This document shows, in pieces, positions 49,487 to 58,415 of a stretch of 64,000 nucleotides of DNA. The stretch covers positions 103,096-167,095 of the forward strand of contig NZ_BAGJ01000273.1 in the NCBI RefSeq assembly GCF_000308775.1, read 5' to 3'. Within the stretch, counting starts at the first letter, position 1. Every line of letters starts with the position of its first letter. The translations under genes and the position numbers were made by a program. The DNA is from Nocardia testacea NBRC 100365. GTDB taxonomy: Bacteria; Actinomycetota; Actinomycetes; Mycobacteriales; Mycobacteriaceae. The notes under the pieces were generated by a model that saw only the letters and a list, made by a program, of their open reading frames with translations, was not told where the DNA came from and searched no databases.

Positions 49487-50100
49487 TTCCGGTCTTCCTC
49501 GCCGACGACGAAACACTCATCCGTGCGGCGCTGGCGACGATGCTCGACCTCGAAGCCGATCTCGAGGTCGTCGACCATGTCGGTTCCGGTGCGGAGCTCC
49601 TCGCCGCGTGGCAGCGCCGCGCGGCGGACGTCTCGCCCGCGGTGGCCGTGATCGATCTGCAGATGCCCGGTATCGACGGTATCGAGACCGCCACGCAACT
49701 GCTGCGGCTCACACCGGGCGCCGCCACATTGATCGTCACCAGCCACGGCCGGCCCGGCTATCTCAAACGGGCGCTGGCCGCCGGTGTCCGGGGTTTCCTC
49801 CCCAAAACCACCTCGGCGGCGACGCTTGCCGAGGTGATCCGCACCGTGCACGGCGGCGGCCGGTACGTCGATCCCCAACTGGCCGCGGAAGCCATCAGCG
49901 CCGGCGACACCGTGCTCACCGCGCGCGAAGCCGATGTGCTCGAATACGCCCTCGACGGCTCGTCCATCGAGGACATCGCCCGGCGCGCGCACCTGTCGCC
50001 GGGTACCACACGCAATTACCTCTCCGCGGCAATGGCCAAGCTCGGGGTCTCCAACCGGTACGAGGCCGCACTCGCAGCGCGCGAGAAGGGCTGGATCTGA
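49483..50100 (+). CDS. NarL/LuxR-type response regulator
   Basis: 205 aa. Receiver domain with D58 as phosphoacceptor (AVIDLQMPGIDG), acidic D8/D9 pocket (FLADDE), conserved Lys in FLPKTT, and a C-terminal LuxR helix-turn-helix (LTAREADVLEYALDGSSIED and SPGTTRNYLSAAMAKLG). ATG 49483 overlaps the kinase stop. It presumably activates the exporter operon; the palindrome at 46456 is a candidate site. Confidence 0.94.
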   Translation: MIPVFLADDETLIRAALATMLDLEADLEVVDHVGSGAELLAAWQRRAADVSPAVAVIDLQMPGIDGIETATQLLRLTPGAATLIVTSHGRPGYLKRALAAGVRGFLPKTTSAATLAEVIRTVHGGGRYVDPQLAAEAISAGDTVLTAREADVLEYALDGSSIEDIARRAHLSPGTTRNYLSAAMAKLGVSNRYEAALAAREKGWI

Positions 50101-50106
50101 CGCGCC

Positions 50107-51108
50107 TCAGTCGTTGCCCGGCACCGCGCCGCCGTCCGCCGCGGTCCCGGCGCTCTCCGTCCACCGGCCCAGCAGACGATCCGCTCTGTCGCACAGCGCG
50201 GCGATCACTTCCCCGGCCGGGAGGCTGCGGGTGAGCGCGCCGACACCCTCGCCGGCGTCAACGGGGGCGTAGCGGGGATCCCCGGTGGCGGCGGCCGCCG
50301 CCACCTCGTCGCGGGCCGCTCCGTCCCCGGCCAGCACGGTTTCCCGCGCCGCCCAGTGCCGGGTGGTCTCGTTGGCCAGTACGCGGGCGGGGTAGTGATC
50401 CGGCCAAGGAAGTCGCTGCCCCAGGTCGAAGACGCGGGTGACCACCGTATCGGTGGCCCGGGCGCGCAACAGCGCGGCGCGCGCGGGTTCCGGAGTGAGG
50501 GCCTCTGGGCAGGCCGACAGGCAGGTGCCGAGCCAGGCCCCGGCCGCTCCTGCCGCGAGCACGGCCGCCAGACCCCGGCCGGTGGCGATACCTCCGCCGG
50601 CGAGAACAGGCACCGTGACCGCGTCGAGTACGGCGTCGAGCACGGCCAGAGTGCCCAGTCGGGTGGCCCCGTGGCCGCCGCCCTCGCTGCCGCGCGCGAC
50701 CAGGACATCCACTCCGGCCGCCACCGCCCGGCGGGCGTGGTCGGCGTCGTAGACCTGGGTGACCGCCGCCGCGCCCACCGCATGGACCCGGTCGACCCAG
50801 GCCCACTCCGCGGTGAAACCGACCGATACGAGCGCGGGATGCGCGGCCAGCGCCGCCTCCAGGAGCGCGGGTTCGCGCTCGAGCACCCAGCCCACCATGC
50901 CGATCCCGAACACCGTGGGCGCCGGATCGAGCTGTGTGAGTTCGCGCTCCAATGCCGCGACCGATCCGGTGCTGCCCATACCGATCATGCCCAGCCCGCC
51001 CGCCGCCGACACGGCGGCCGCGAGGCGTCCCCCGGCCACCCCGCCCATCGGGGCGTTCACGATCGGAAACGACAAACCCATCCGGCGCGACCACGACGTT
51101 CCCGGCAC
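50107..51108 (-). CDS. Nitronate monooxygenase (NPD/2-nitropropane dioxygenase family)
   Basis: 333-aa FMN TIM-barrel. NAPMGGVAGG near residue 19 and GSEGGGHGATRLG near 140 (flavin-binding loop with putative catalytic His) are the family signatures. It oxidises nitroalkane anions, detoxifying propionate-3-nitronate and similar compounds. GTG 51108 has a perfect AGGAGG upstream. Convergent with the response regulator, 6 bases apart. Confidence 0.9.
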   Translation of the reverse strand: MPGTSWSRRMGLSFPIVNAPMGGVAGGRLAAAVSAAGGLGMIGMGSTGSVAALERELTQLDPAPTVFGIGMVGWVLEREPALLEAALAAHPALVSVGFTAEWAWVDRVHAVGAAAVTQVYDADHARRAVAAGVDVLVARGSEGGGHGATRLGTLAVLDAVLDAVTVPVLAGGGIATGRGLAAVLAAGAAGAWLGTCLSACPEALTPEPARAALLRARATDTVVTRVFDLGQRLPWPDHYPARVLANETTRHWAARETVLAGDGAARDEVAAAAATGDPRYAPVDAGEGVGALTRSLPAGEVIAALCDRADRLLGRWTESAGTAADGGAVPGND

Positions 51109-51215
51109 CCACAGCCTCCTTCTCGTCCGGGCGCACTGGCGCTCCCGGTCGAGGCGACATTACGGGAGAGCGGCTCCCGGTCGCGCCGGGCCGCCGCGCC
51201 GGCCGGTATCCCGGT

Positions 51216-51659
51216 TCAGCCGGTGGTGCCGCCGGTGAACGCGTCCACGACGGCCGCGCCGATCCGGCGCTGTACCGGGTCGGCCTCGGACCCGAACAGG
51301 CGTTCGTCGACGTCGGCGACCACCTGCTGGGCCGCGCCGAGCAGCCGGATCCCTTCGGGAGTGAGTTCGATCGCCGACGCCGACCCGGCCCGGGCCGTTC
51401 GGTCGTGCACCAGTCCGGCGCCGACCAGGGCCTTCACCGCCGTGTGCACACTCTGCACGCTGATTCCCGACATGCGCGCCAGGTCCGAGAACGACGCACC
51501 CGGGACTCCGGAGATATGGCCGAGCAGACCCAGGCGGCCGACGGTCAGGTCCAGCGCTGCCAAACCGGCGTTGAGTTCGGTCTCCACTCGCCGCGCCACC
51601 GTCAGCACGATGATCGAGGCGCTGGCCGGCGGGGGTGTCGGGCCGTTGTCGGTACTCAC
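51216..51659 (-). CDS. MarR-family transcriptional regulator
   Basis: 147 aa. A winged helix-turn-helix is visible as ASFSDLARMSGISVQSVHTA, followed by LVGAGLVHDRTARAGSAS (wing) and ELTPEGIRLL. The N-terminal and C-terminal helices form the dimer interface. GTG 51659 is chosen; another in-frame GTG at 51677 is possible. It lies 108 bases upstream of the nitronate monooxygenase on the same strand and could regulate it. Confidence 0.88.
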   Translation of the reverse strand: MSTDNGPTPPPASASIIVLTVARRVETELNAGLAALDLTVGRLGLLGHISGVPGASFSDLARMSGISVQSVHTAVKALVGAGLVHDRTARAGSASAIELTPEGIRLLGAAQQVVADVDERLFGSEADPVQRRIGAAVVDAFTGGTTG

Positions 51660-51719
51660 CGATCCAGTGTCGCGCACCGCCGCCGGGGCACCGGCCGGCA
51701 GGCGCGACTGCCGTGCGGG

Positions 51720-52469
51720 TCAGCGGACCGCGTCGATGAGATGCCGGGTGGAGAATGCGACGAACGGATGTCCGGCTCGCATCTCCCGGTCGAGTTCGGT
51801 CAGGGTGTCCCGGTAGCGGGCGACCGTGAAATCGGGCACCCACCATACGCATTTGCGCAGGGTCCAGACGACGGCGCCGATATCGAAGAACTCCATCCGG
51901 CAACGTGCGGTGCGCAGGTCGGTCACGGTCAGCCCGGCGGCTTCGGCCGCCGCGGCCTCCCGGGCCGGGTCGCGCTGCGTGCGCCGGTCGGGCAGCGGGC
52001 CGAGGAACCGTTCGATGAGCTCGAACGCCGAACCCGGGCCCACGTGCTGGGCGAAATAGTGGCCCCCGTCGGCGAGAACACGGCGGATCTCGGCCCAGTC
52101 GGGGCGCACCGGATGCCGGGCCGTGACGAGGTCGAAGCTGCGGTCCGGGAAGGGGAGCGGCTCATCCGGCGTCGTCTGCACCACGGTCACCCCGCGGCCG
52201 CTCAGCCGCTGCCGTGCCCGTTCGGCGTTCGGCGGCCAGGATTCGGTCGCGTGCAGAGCCGGCGGCAGGACCGCGGCCTCGGCCAGGACTTCACCGCCTC
52301 CGGTATCGATGTCGAGGGCCGACCGGGCGGTGGCCAGCCGGCGGCCCAGCTGCCGTGCGTAACCCCAGGGCGGCCGCTCCTCGGTGGCCCGGCCGTCGAG
52401 CCACGCGAACCCCCAGCCGCCGACGTCGGCGGCTTCGGCTTCGGCTACGAGATCGTCGAAGGAGCGCAT
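51720..52469 (-). CDS. Class I SAM-dependent methyltransferase
   Basis: 249 aa. The SAM-binding loop appears as ALDIDTGGGEVLAEA near residue 51, then LHATESWPPN and VTVVQTTPDEPLPFPDRSF with the post-motif LVTARHPVRPDW. DIDTGGGE is a slightly altered DxGxGxG loop. Aromatic-rich VVWTLRKCVWWVPDF near the C-terminus suggests a hydrophobic acceptor. The acceptor is unknown. Start ATG 52469 has a weak ribosome-binding site. An AAAGCGCTTT palindrome lies 32 bases upstream. Confidence 0.85.
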   Translation of the reverse strand: MRSFDDLVAEAEAADVGGWGFAWLDGRATEERPPWGYARQLGRRLATARSALDIDTGGGEVLAEAAVLPPALHATESWPPNAERARQRLSGRGVTVVQTTPDEPLPFPDRSFDLVTARHPVRPDWAEIRRVLADGGHYFAQHVGPGSAFELIERFLGPLPDRRTQRDPAREAAAAEAAGLTVTDLRTARCRMEFFDIGAVVWTLRKCVWWVPDFTVARYRDTLTELDREMRAGHPFVAFSTRHLIDAVR

Positions 52470-52498
52470 CCGCAGATGCTCGCAGATGTGCAGGAGAC

Positions 52499-52515
52499 GG
52501 CAAAGCGCTTTTGCC
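52499..52515. promoter_or_regulatory. LacI-type half-matching palindrome between divergent genes
   Basis: GGCAAAGCGCTTTTGCC contains AAAGCGCTTT, the core of the operators at 20507 and 21688, with different flanks. It stands in the 233-base region between the methyltransferase (minus) and a secreted protein (plus). It could be a site for another LacI-type protein; chance is possible. Confidence 0.25.
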
Positions 52516-52702
52516 GCACACCACCGGTGCCGATGTGAAACGTTGCCTGGTCAGGCATTTTCCGTGTCGGCGGCGGTCGGCTCGGCTACTGTCGATCGCG
52601 CGTGCGGGGGTGGAAGATATCGCATTGCCGCGCGCGGGGCCTGCGGGCGCCGTCGCGCCGATCCGCTGCACCGAGGGCATTGTCGAGCGAGGAAGGAGCC
52701 GT

Positions 52703-53206
52703 ATGTCTCGTACGCGCAGGACCGTGATGATCACCGCGCTGGTCGTGCCGCTGGCGCTGGGTTGCGCAGTGGGCGAATCCGCCGCGGCGCCGGTCGCGAC
52801 CCCGTTGCCCATCCCTGTGGTGACCGGCCCGGAAATCGGTCCCGGCGCCGTTCCCGGCGGTGTTCTCCAGACGATCGCCGTGGTGGGGACGACGGGAGAA
52901 CAACAGGGGACGGTCACCTTCTCGGTGCCGGCTCCGGCGCCGTACCACTATCAGTACAACTATCGCTGGATCACCGTGCACTGGCGAAACCTGAACACCG
53001 GCGCCGCGGGCAGTATCGATCTGCGGCACTGGACCGGTATCGATGTCCGCGGCGAGAATTACGCCGCGGCGCTGCCCACCAGCGCGTCGGTGGTGACCGG
53101 TGGGGGCCCGGTGGTGGTCACGGCGACGCACAACCGCGAGCAATACCAGGCCCCACCCTTGTCCAACGCGGTGATCCCCGGCGCGGGGGTTGTCATCGCG
53201 GTCTGA
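52703..53206 (+). CDS. Secreted protein of unknown function
   Basis: 167 aa. ATG 52703 has AAGGAG upstream. The signal peptide is clear: basic SRTRR, hydrophobic TVMITALVVPLALGCAV and a likely cleavage after ESAAA near residue 29. The mature part is rich in beta-strand-like Val/Thr and contains PYHYQYNYRWITVHWRNLNTG near 95. No family is recognised; similar small exported proteins are frequent in nocardiae. Confidence 0.78.
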   Translation: MSRTRRTVMITALVVPLALGCAVGESAAAPVATPLPIPVVTGPEIGPGAVPGGVLQTIAVVGTTGEQQGTVTFSVPAPAPYHYQYNYRWITVHWRNLNTGAAGSIDLRHWTGIDVRGENYAAALPTSASVVTGGGPVVVTATHNREQYQAPPLSNAVIPGAGVVIAV

Positions 53207-53297
53207 GCCGGCCGGATTCGCGGGCGCGGGTGCGGTCGTGCGGTACCGTCCGCACTTGCGCCGGCCGGACTCGGTCTCGGCACGGGTGTCGCCCGCC

Positions 53298-54314
53298 TCA
53301 GCCGGCCTCGGCGCCCACGGTGTCCCGGCTCTCCGATCGACGTTGCGCGACGAGGAACACCCCGATCGCGACCGCCGACCATCCCGCGAGCACCAGCCAG
53401 GGGCCGAGGTGCTGGTGGTCAGGGAAGTAGACGGCGGTGTGCTGGGCGTTCACCGAGGCGCCCGGTGGCAGCCACCCGCCGATCGTCGCGAGCAGGCGGG
53501 GAAGCAGCGGCCACGACACCGAGCCGCCGGAGCTCGGGTTGCCGAGCAGGATCATGATGCCCCAGGTCGGCAGGATCGCCCACCGGCCGAACAGGGCGTG
53601 GAACATGGTGAAGACCATGCCGCAGGTGAACATGGTGAGCGCGAGCACCGCCCACGAACGGAACGGGAGTTCGAGGGCGCCGAGAATCCAGTCGACGGTC
53701 GCCACGATGGCGAAACCGCCGAGCAGTGCGTACGCGGCGGTGCAGGCGATCCGTTCGCCCGGGCGCAGTGCCCCCGCGTTGACCCCGAGCTGCACCGCGC
53801 CGACGAATCCGACGACGACCGAGGCGATCGTCATATAGAAGATGGTGAGGCCGTGCGGATCGCCCTGCTGCAGCGGATTCAGATCGTCGACTCGTACGAT
53901 GTACCCGGCGTGTTCGGCGATCGGCGGCAGCCCCTGCGCAAGAGCGGTCGCCACCGTCTGGCCGGAGGCACTGGACAGTTCGAGTGTCAGGGTGTCGTCC
54001 GAGGTGGTGACGACGGCGAACACTTCCTGGTTCTGGAGCGCGTCCGTGGCAGTCGCGCGATCGGCGAACCGGTGGACCCGCAGCGAACTGCCCATTGCCG
54101 TCGCCAGCTCGGCCTCCAGTTGCGCCGCCTGTGCGGCGGGCATCGACCCGACCACCGCGATGGGCACATACTCCGGCTTCGGATTGGCGGTGGCATAGGT
54201 GTAGGAGCCGGCGAAAAGGGCGGCGGCACAGGCGAGGATGCCGATAATCACGGTGGCCGGGAAGAACCGTGACCCGCGGAAGTCGTGCCACCGTTTCGCG
54301 ATATCTCCGGTCAT
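53298..54314 (-). CDS. Membrane protein with extracellular domain (YhgE/DUF3533-like)
   Basis: 338 aa. An N-terminal transmembrane helix (ATVIIGILACAAALFAGSY) is followed by an external domain of about 150 residues (EYVPIAVVGSMPAAQAAQLE to HAGYIVRVDDLNP) and then five C-terminal helices. This matches the YhgE/Pip/DUF3533 arrangement near ABC-2-type permeases. It may be an export component without its own ATPase. ATG 54314 has no clear ribosome site but overlaps a short upstream ORF (ATGA), so translation is probably coupled. Confidence 0.82.
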   Translation of the reverse strand: MTGDIAKRWHDFRGSRFFPATVIIGILACAAALFAGSYTYATANPKPEYVPIAVVGSMPAAQAAQLEAELATAMGSSLRVHRFADRATATDALQNQEVFAVVTTSDDTLTLELSSASGQTVATALAQGLPPIAEHAGYIVRVDDLNPLQQGDPHGLTIFYMTIASVVVGFVGAVQLGVNAGALRPGERIACTAAYALLGGFAIVATVDWILGALELPFRSWAVLALTMFTCGMVFTMFHALFGRWAILPTWGIMILLGNPSSGGSVSWPLLPRLLATIGGWLPPGASVNAQHTAVYFPDHQHLGPWLVLAGWSAVAIGVFLVAQRRSESRDTVGAEAG

Positions 54315-54373
54315 CGCGCGGCGGCGCGCGGGCCCGTCCGCCGGTGCACCGCTTTCCGGTTGGGTGCGCTCAT
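54311..54373 (-). CDS. Possible 20-aa leader ORF coupled to the membrane protein
   Basis: An ATG at 54373 with GAAAGG upstream opens a 20-codon frame, MSAPNRKAVHRRTGPRAAAR, that ends in TGA overlapping the membrane-protein ATG. The downstream gene has no ribosome-binding site of its own, so the leader would set its expression. It could alternatively be the displaced N-terminus of the membrane protein if a frameshift were present. Confidence 0.4.
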   Translation of the reverse strand: MSAPNRKAVHRRTGPRAAAR

Positions 54374-54661
54374 CGTGCCACCTTTCACGAGCAGTCGAAT
54401 GATCCAGCACTCCGCGGGAACTTCCGGCCTTTCCGGCGCCGTGGGTCGGTGCGACCCGGGGCCCCGTTCGCGGTCCGGTGGGCCGTGGGCAGCCCGGCGG
54501 AAAGACCGTCCGGCAACCGCCCCACCATAACGCGCGACGGTGCCGGCCCGGCCGGTCCACATGCGCGTCCTCGTCCCCGCATGTGGTGTGATGCGATACG
54601 AGCCGGTTCGGCCGGGCCGGCGCAGCGCAAACGGATACCGGCCGTCGAACGAGGAGGCCGC

Positions 54662-55171
54662 ATGCCCGGAACACCGTCACCCGAGGCCGACCCGGCCCAC
54701 CGCCTCACCGTGCTCGAAGCGATCGAGGCGATCAAGGCGCTCAAACACCGCTATTTCCGGGCCTGCGATGCCAAGGACCCCGGCCTTTTCCGGGAGTGTT
54801 TCGTCAGCGAGGGGTCGGTCCTCGATTACGGCGAGTTGGGCGTATCGGACGCGGACGGGATGGCCGCGGTCTTCGAGTCCATCGCCCTGCGCCGGGTCGA
54901 CGGCAAACATGTGGTGCTCGATATGCACCACGGGATGCACCCCGATATCACCGTGCACGCCGACGGCACCGCCACCGGGCAGTGGACCATGCAGTTCCGC
55001 CAGGTGAACCTGATCGACCACACCGATACGCTGTCCACCGGCGAATACGAGGACTCCTACGTTCTCGAGGGCGGCCGCTGGAAGATCGCGGCCTCCCGGT
55101 TCCGCCGCCTCTGGTCCATTGCCCGGCCGGTCGACGAGACCTGCCGGATCGGCTGGTACGCGGGCTCGTGA
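54662..55171 (+). CDS. SnoaL-like / NTF2-fold protein
   Basis: 169 aa. The N-terminal helix and strand segment EAIEAIKALKHRYFRACDAKD and LFRECFVSEGSVLDYGELG, then VVLDMHHGMHPDITVH and RWKIAASRFRRLW, follow the SnoaL_4/NTF2 cone fold. Proteins of this family include polyketide cyclases, dehydratases and ring-hydroxylating beta-subunit-like proteins. ATG 54662 has AGGAGG upstream. No partner is adjacent; the role is unknown. Confidence 0.87.
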   Translation: MPGTPSPEADPAHRLTVLEAIEAIKALKHRYFRACDAKDPGLFRECFVSEGSVLDYGELGVSDADGMAAVFESIALRRVDGKHVVLDMHHGMHPDITVHADGTATGQWTMQFRQVNLIDHTDTLSTGEYEDSYVLEGGRWKIAASRFRRLWSIARPVDETCRIGWYAGS

Positions 55172-55261
55172 CGCCCGGTGGCGCCGCGGCCCGCGGTGGG
55201 GCCGACAGTCCCTACCCCATCACCTCGTCCGGCCCGGACGGCTGTGGAGTAGGAGACCGCT

Positions 55262-55753
55262 GTGCCCGATGATCCCCAGGCGATCCACGGACCGTCACTG
55301 CCCTTGGACCCCGATGTCGATCTGCGGGACCCGCCCCAGCGCGCCGAACTCGCCGCGTCCCACGGCGCGATTCTCGCGGTCATCGCCGCCGGCGGCGCCG
55401 TGGGCGCGCTGGGTCGTTACGGACTGACCCTCTGCTGGCCCACCCCGGCCGGCGGGTTCCCGTGGGCGGTATTCGTCATCAATGTCAGCGGCAGTTTCCT
55501 GCTCGGGGTCCTGATGGTGGTGATCACCGAACTGCGGCCGGCGCATCCGCTGGCGCGCCCGTTCCTCGGGGTCGGCGTACTGGGCGGGTTCACCACGTTC
55601 TCCACCTACACCAACGAGATCCGGGCCCTACTCGAACCGGATTCCGCGCTGATCGGTGCGGCCTATCTGGTGTCCACCCTGTTCGCGGCGGTCGCGGCAT
55701 GCGCGCTCGGGGTCGGCCTCACCCGCCGCGCCGGCCGGGGAGGGGTGCGATGA
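55262..55753 (+). CDS. crcB: Fluoride channel subunit CrcB/Fluc
   Basis: 163 aa with four transmembrane helices after a 35-residue polar N-terminus. Fluc motifs are ALGRYGL near residue 48, the pore signature WAVFVINVSGSFLLG near 65, and GGFTTFSTYTNE near 110, whose polar track and Phe residues line the fluoride path. Two-gene arrangements give heterodimeric channels. GTG 55262 starts the gene. No fluoride-riboswitch consensus could be found in the preceding 90 bases. Confidence 0.92.
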   Translation: MPDDPQAIHGPSLPLDPDVDLRDPPQRAELAASHGAILAVIAAGGAVGALGRYGLTLCWPTPAGGFPWAVFVINVSGSFLLGVLMVVITELRPAHPLARPFLGVGVLGGFTTFSTYTNEIRALLEPDSALIGAAYLVSTLFAAVAACALGVGLTRRAGRGGVR

Positions 55754-56112
55754 ACGTACTGCTGGTGATCGCCGGAGCCGCGGTCGGTGCGCCGCTGCGT
55801 TACCTGCTGGACCGAGTCGTCCAGGCGCGGCACGACGGCCGTTTCCCGTGGGGCACCTTCGTGGTCAACGTATCCGGAAGTCTCGTTCTGGGGGCTGTCA
55901 CCGGCGCGGGACTGCCGGCCGCGTGGACGGTTCTGGTGGCCACCGGATTCTGTGGCGCCTTCACCACCTACAGCACCTTCTCCTACGAGACCGTGCGCCT
56001 GACCGAACAGCGTGCCTACCGGCACGCGCTCGGTTACGCCGCGGGCAGCGTGGCCGCCGGGCTGATCGCGGCGACACTGGGCTACGCCGGCGTCCGCGGA
56101 CTGCTCGGCTGA
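55750..56112 (+). CDS. crcB: Second fluoride channel subunit CrcB/Fluc
   Basis: 120 aa, four helices. APLRYLLDRV, WGTFVVNVSGSLVLG and GFCGAFTTYSTFSYE are the Fluc signatures. The start overlaps the first crcB stop by ATGA, so equal synthesis of two subunits is expected, as in heterodimeric antiparallel channels that export fluoride. Confidence 0.92.
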   Translation: MNVLLVIAGAAVGAPLRYLLDRVVQARHDGRFPWGTFVVNVSGSLVLGAVTGAGLPAAWTVLVATGFCGAFTTYSTFSYETVRLTEQRAYRHALGYAAGSVAAGLIAATLGYAGVRGLLG

Positions 56113-56180
56113 GCCCGCGGACCCCGATCCCCGGCCGCGCCTTCACTCGTGTCGCGGTGCTGCCGCCGCGGCGCCGCCCG

Positions 56181-57278
56181 CTACCGCCCCGGCCGGAGAT
56201 CGAAGCGCCCGGCAAAGGCGCGCAGCGGGAGGTCGGCGCTGGTGATGATGCCGGGACGCGCGGCCACCACGGAGCGCAGCGAGTTGAGGGCCGGCAACCC
56301 GGTGACGGTCATCCCGATCGAGGCGAAGTTCGCCGGGTTCGACAGATCGAAGCCCTTGCGGGGGAAGATCATATGTTTGCTGTAGATGCTGGGATCACCG
56401 GTGATCTGGGTGATGTAGCAGCCCTTGATGTTCCACGCGGGATCGGTGTGCGGGGTCATCTGCCATTCGAGATGGGTTTCCACCCGCGGCACGCCGTCGA
56501 CCAGACCCTGGTACTTGATGTAGTTGGCGCCGAGTGAGCCCTTGGGCAGGAAATACCAGCCCAGGTCGACGTCCTTCGTGCACGCGCCGAGCTCGTAGTG
56601 GAAGGTGACCTCGTCCAGCTCGAGGTCGAAGGCGTCGGCCATCAGGTAGACCGAATCGGCGAAGACCGCGGTGTATTTGTGCAACGTGTCCGGGATGGCC
56701 GGATCGTCGACCGGGCGGCCGTAGCCGACTGCCTTCCAGGTATCGACGGAATGGTGACAGGAGACGTCCACCGATTCGGTGACGGTGATGTTCTCTATCG
56801 CGGCGACGTCGGCGGTGTGCACGATTCCGAGGATCTGGGCCAGACCCGGGTTCATCCCGGTGCCGTAGAAGGTGGAATCGCCGCGCTCGCACGCGGCCCG
56901 GATGACCTCGCTGGCCTTTCGGCCCGACGGATGGGAGTGGTTGGTGTCGCGGTGGAATCCGGTGATCCAATCCGCGGTGGTCACCACATTGATGCCCGCC
57001 TCCAGGACCTTTTCGTAGAGATCTTCGTCGGGGAAGACACCGTGGAAGGTGAGGACATCGGGCCGCGCCTCGATGATCTGCTCGACCGTACCGGTCGCCG
57101 TCACTCCGATCGGGCCGATACCGACGATCTCGCCGGCATCCCGCCCGATCTTGTCCGGCGTGTAGCAGTGCAGCCCGACGAGTTCGAGGTCCGGATGATC
57201 GCGGATGCGGCCGATCATCTCGGTGCCGAGGTTGCCGGTCGCGACCTGGAATACCCGGATCTTGCCGGAGGTGCTCAT
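56181..57278 (-). CDS. DapB-like NAD(P)-dependent dehydrogenase (diaminopentanoate dehydrogenase-like)
   Basis: 365 aa. The N-terminal Rossmann segment is VFQVATGNLGTEMIGRI (residues 9-25) as in DapB-fold proteins. The central segment FYGTGMNPGLAQILG and the C-terminal half with SVDVSCHHSVDTWKAVGYG match proteins annotated as dihydrodipicolinate reductase-like or 2,4-diaminopentanoate dehydrogenase-like in actinomycetes. The substrate is unknown. It sits directly downstream of the KshA-like oxygenase (53 bases) in one minus-strand unit. ATG 57278 follows GAAAGG. Confidence 0.85.
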   Translation of the reverse strand: MSTSGKIRVFQVATGNLGTEMIGRIRDHPDLELVGLHCYTPDKIGRDAGEIVGIGPIGVTATGTVEQIIEARPDVLTFHGVFPDEDLYEKVLEAGINVVTTADWITGFHRDTNHSHPSGRKASEVIRAACERGDSTFYGTGMNPGLAQILGIVHTADVAAIENITVTESVDVSCHHSVDTWKAVGYGRPVDDPAIPDTLHKYTAVFADSVYLMADAFDLELDEVTFHYELGACTKDVDLGWYFLPKGSLGANYIKYQGLVDGVPRVETHLEWQMTPHTDPAWNIKGCYITQITGDPSIYSKHMIFPRKGFDLSNPANFASIGMTVTGLPALNSLRSVVAARPGIITSADLPLRAFAGRFDLRPGR

Positions 57279-57331
57279 GAGTGGACCTTTCTGTCTGCGG
57301 GTCGTCGAGGTCGGCGGTTCGGGTCCGCGGG

Positions 57332-58357
57332 TCAGGTGCCGGTCGCGTGCGCGTCCGGTGCGGGGCCGACCGCGCCCTGGCCGGGGTAGAACTGCCGCGC
57401 CCATTCGCGCAGTGCCCGGAACCCCGCGTACTCCTTGCGCGACAGTGCGGGCGGGTCCGAGTAGCGCTGATGTGCCCAGATGTGGATATCGGCTTCGAAC
57501 TGCTCGATCACGAAACCGGCCATCGACGTGCCGTAGGCGCTGATTTCCGGGCTCTCGTCACCGGGCCTGCGGCCGATCCATACGGTGAAACGGACGTCGG
57601 AGGTGTGTTCGTCGACCGGGGTCACCGCGGGCATGGTGCGGTTGTCGATCATGCCCCAGCTCTTGGTGATCGAACATCCCAGCCCGGCGTTGATCGATTC
57701 GACACCGCTGTCGACCTGGTCCTCGGCCACACCCGCGTCGAAGGCGATGGTGAAATCGACGTAGGAGACGGGTCCGGAGAAGTCGTGGCGGGTGAACTCC
57801 GGCACGAACGGTGTCTTGTGCACGTACTTGAAGTGCGCGAAATCGACGCCGTTCTCCATGACGTACTGGGGGTGCAGTTCGAGCCCGGGCCGGTAGAGCG
57901 TGGCCGCGGGCACCGGCGGATAATAGTCCGCGGCGCTTTTGCCGTCGTCGAAGGCGGTGAAGATATCCGGTACTTCGAAATACGGTGGCCGGCCCTCGAT
58001 GTCGTACCAGATCCAGACGCCTTCGTTGCGCTCGGCCACCGGGTAGCTGCGGATGCGGCGGCCCTTGTTCGGGTGGCTCTCGTAGGGGATGCAGACATTG
58101 CGCCCCTCGCGGTTCCACTCCCAGCCGTGGAACGGGCAGACGAGGTTCTCGCCCTCCACCCGGCCGCCGTAGCCGAGATGCGCGCCCAGATGCTCACAGT
58201 AGGCGTCGAATACGGTGATCTGTCCCGACACGGTTCGCCAGGCCACCATTTCGCGGCCGAAGTATTTCATTCTGTGGACCGCGCCGACGCCGATCTCACT
58301 GCACCAGGCCACCTGGAACCAGCCCGTCGGCTCCATCGGCAGTGGCGGTTTTGCCAT
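57332..58357 (-). CDS. Rieske oxygenase, KshA-like terminal component
   Basis: 341 aa. Rieske ligands are C54/H56 (CEHLG) and C74/H77 (CPFHG). The mononuclear iron region is N169, D172, H175 and H180 in NGVDFAHFKYVH, the pattern of steroid-type oxygenases such as KshA and DAF-36. It probably hydroxylates a steroid, hopanoid or other polycyclic substrate, with electrons from a reductase not present here. ATG 58357 follows GGAGGATCG. Expression is likely controlled by the divergent TetR gene. Confidence 0.92.
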   Translation of the reverse strand: MAKPPLPMEPTGWFQVAWCSEIGVGAVHRMKYFGREMVAWRTVSGQITVFDAYCEHLGAHLGYGGRVEGENLVCPFHGWEWNREGRNVCIPYESHPNKGRRIRSYPVAERNEGVWIWYDIEGRPPYFEVPDIFTAFDDGKSAADYYPPVPAATLYRPGLELHPQYVMENGVDFAHFKYVHKTPFVPEFTRHDFSGPVSYVDFTIAFDAGVAEDQVDSGVESINAGLGCSITKSWGMIDNRTMPAVTPVDEHTSDVRFTVWIGRRPGDESPEISAYGTSMAGFVIEQFEADIHIWAHQRYSDPPALSRKEYAGFRALREWARQFYPGQGAVGPAPDAHATGT

Positions 58358-58415
58358 CGCGATCCTCCAGGCATCGAGGGCTGTAGCGGGCGCGCCACGG
58401 GCGGGGTCGTCGATG

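Noticed and set aside
55172..55261. Fluoride riboswitch before the crcB pair
   Set aside because: The interval has GC-rich sequence but I could not match the conserved pseudoknot elements of the crcB motif; an Infernal search would settle it.
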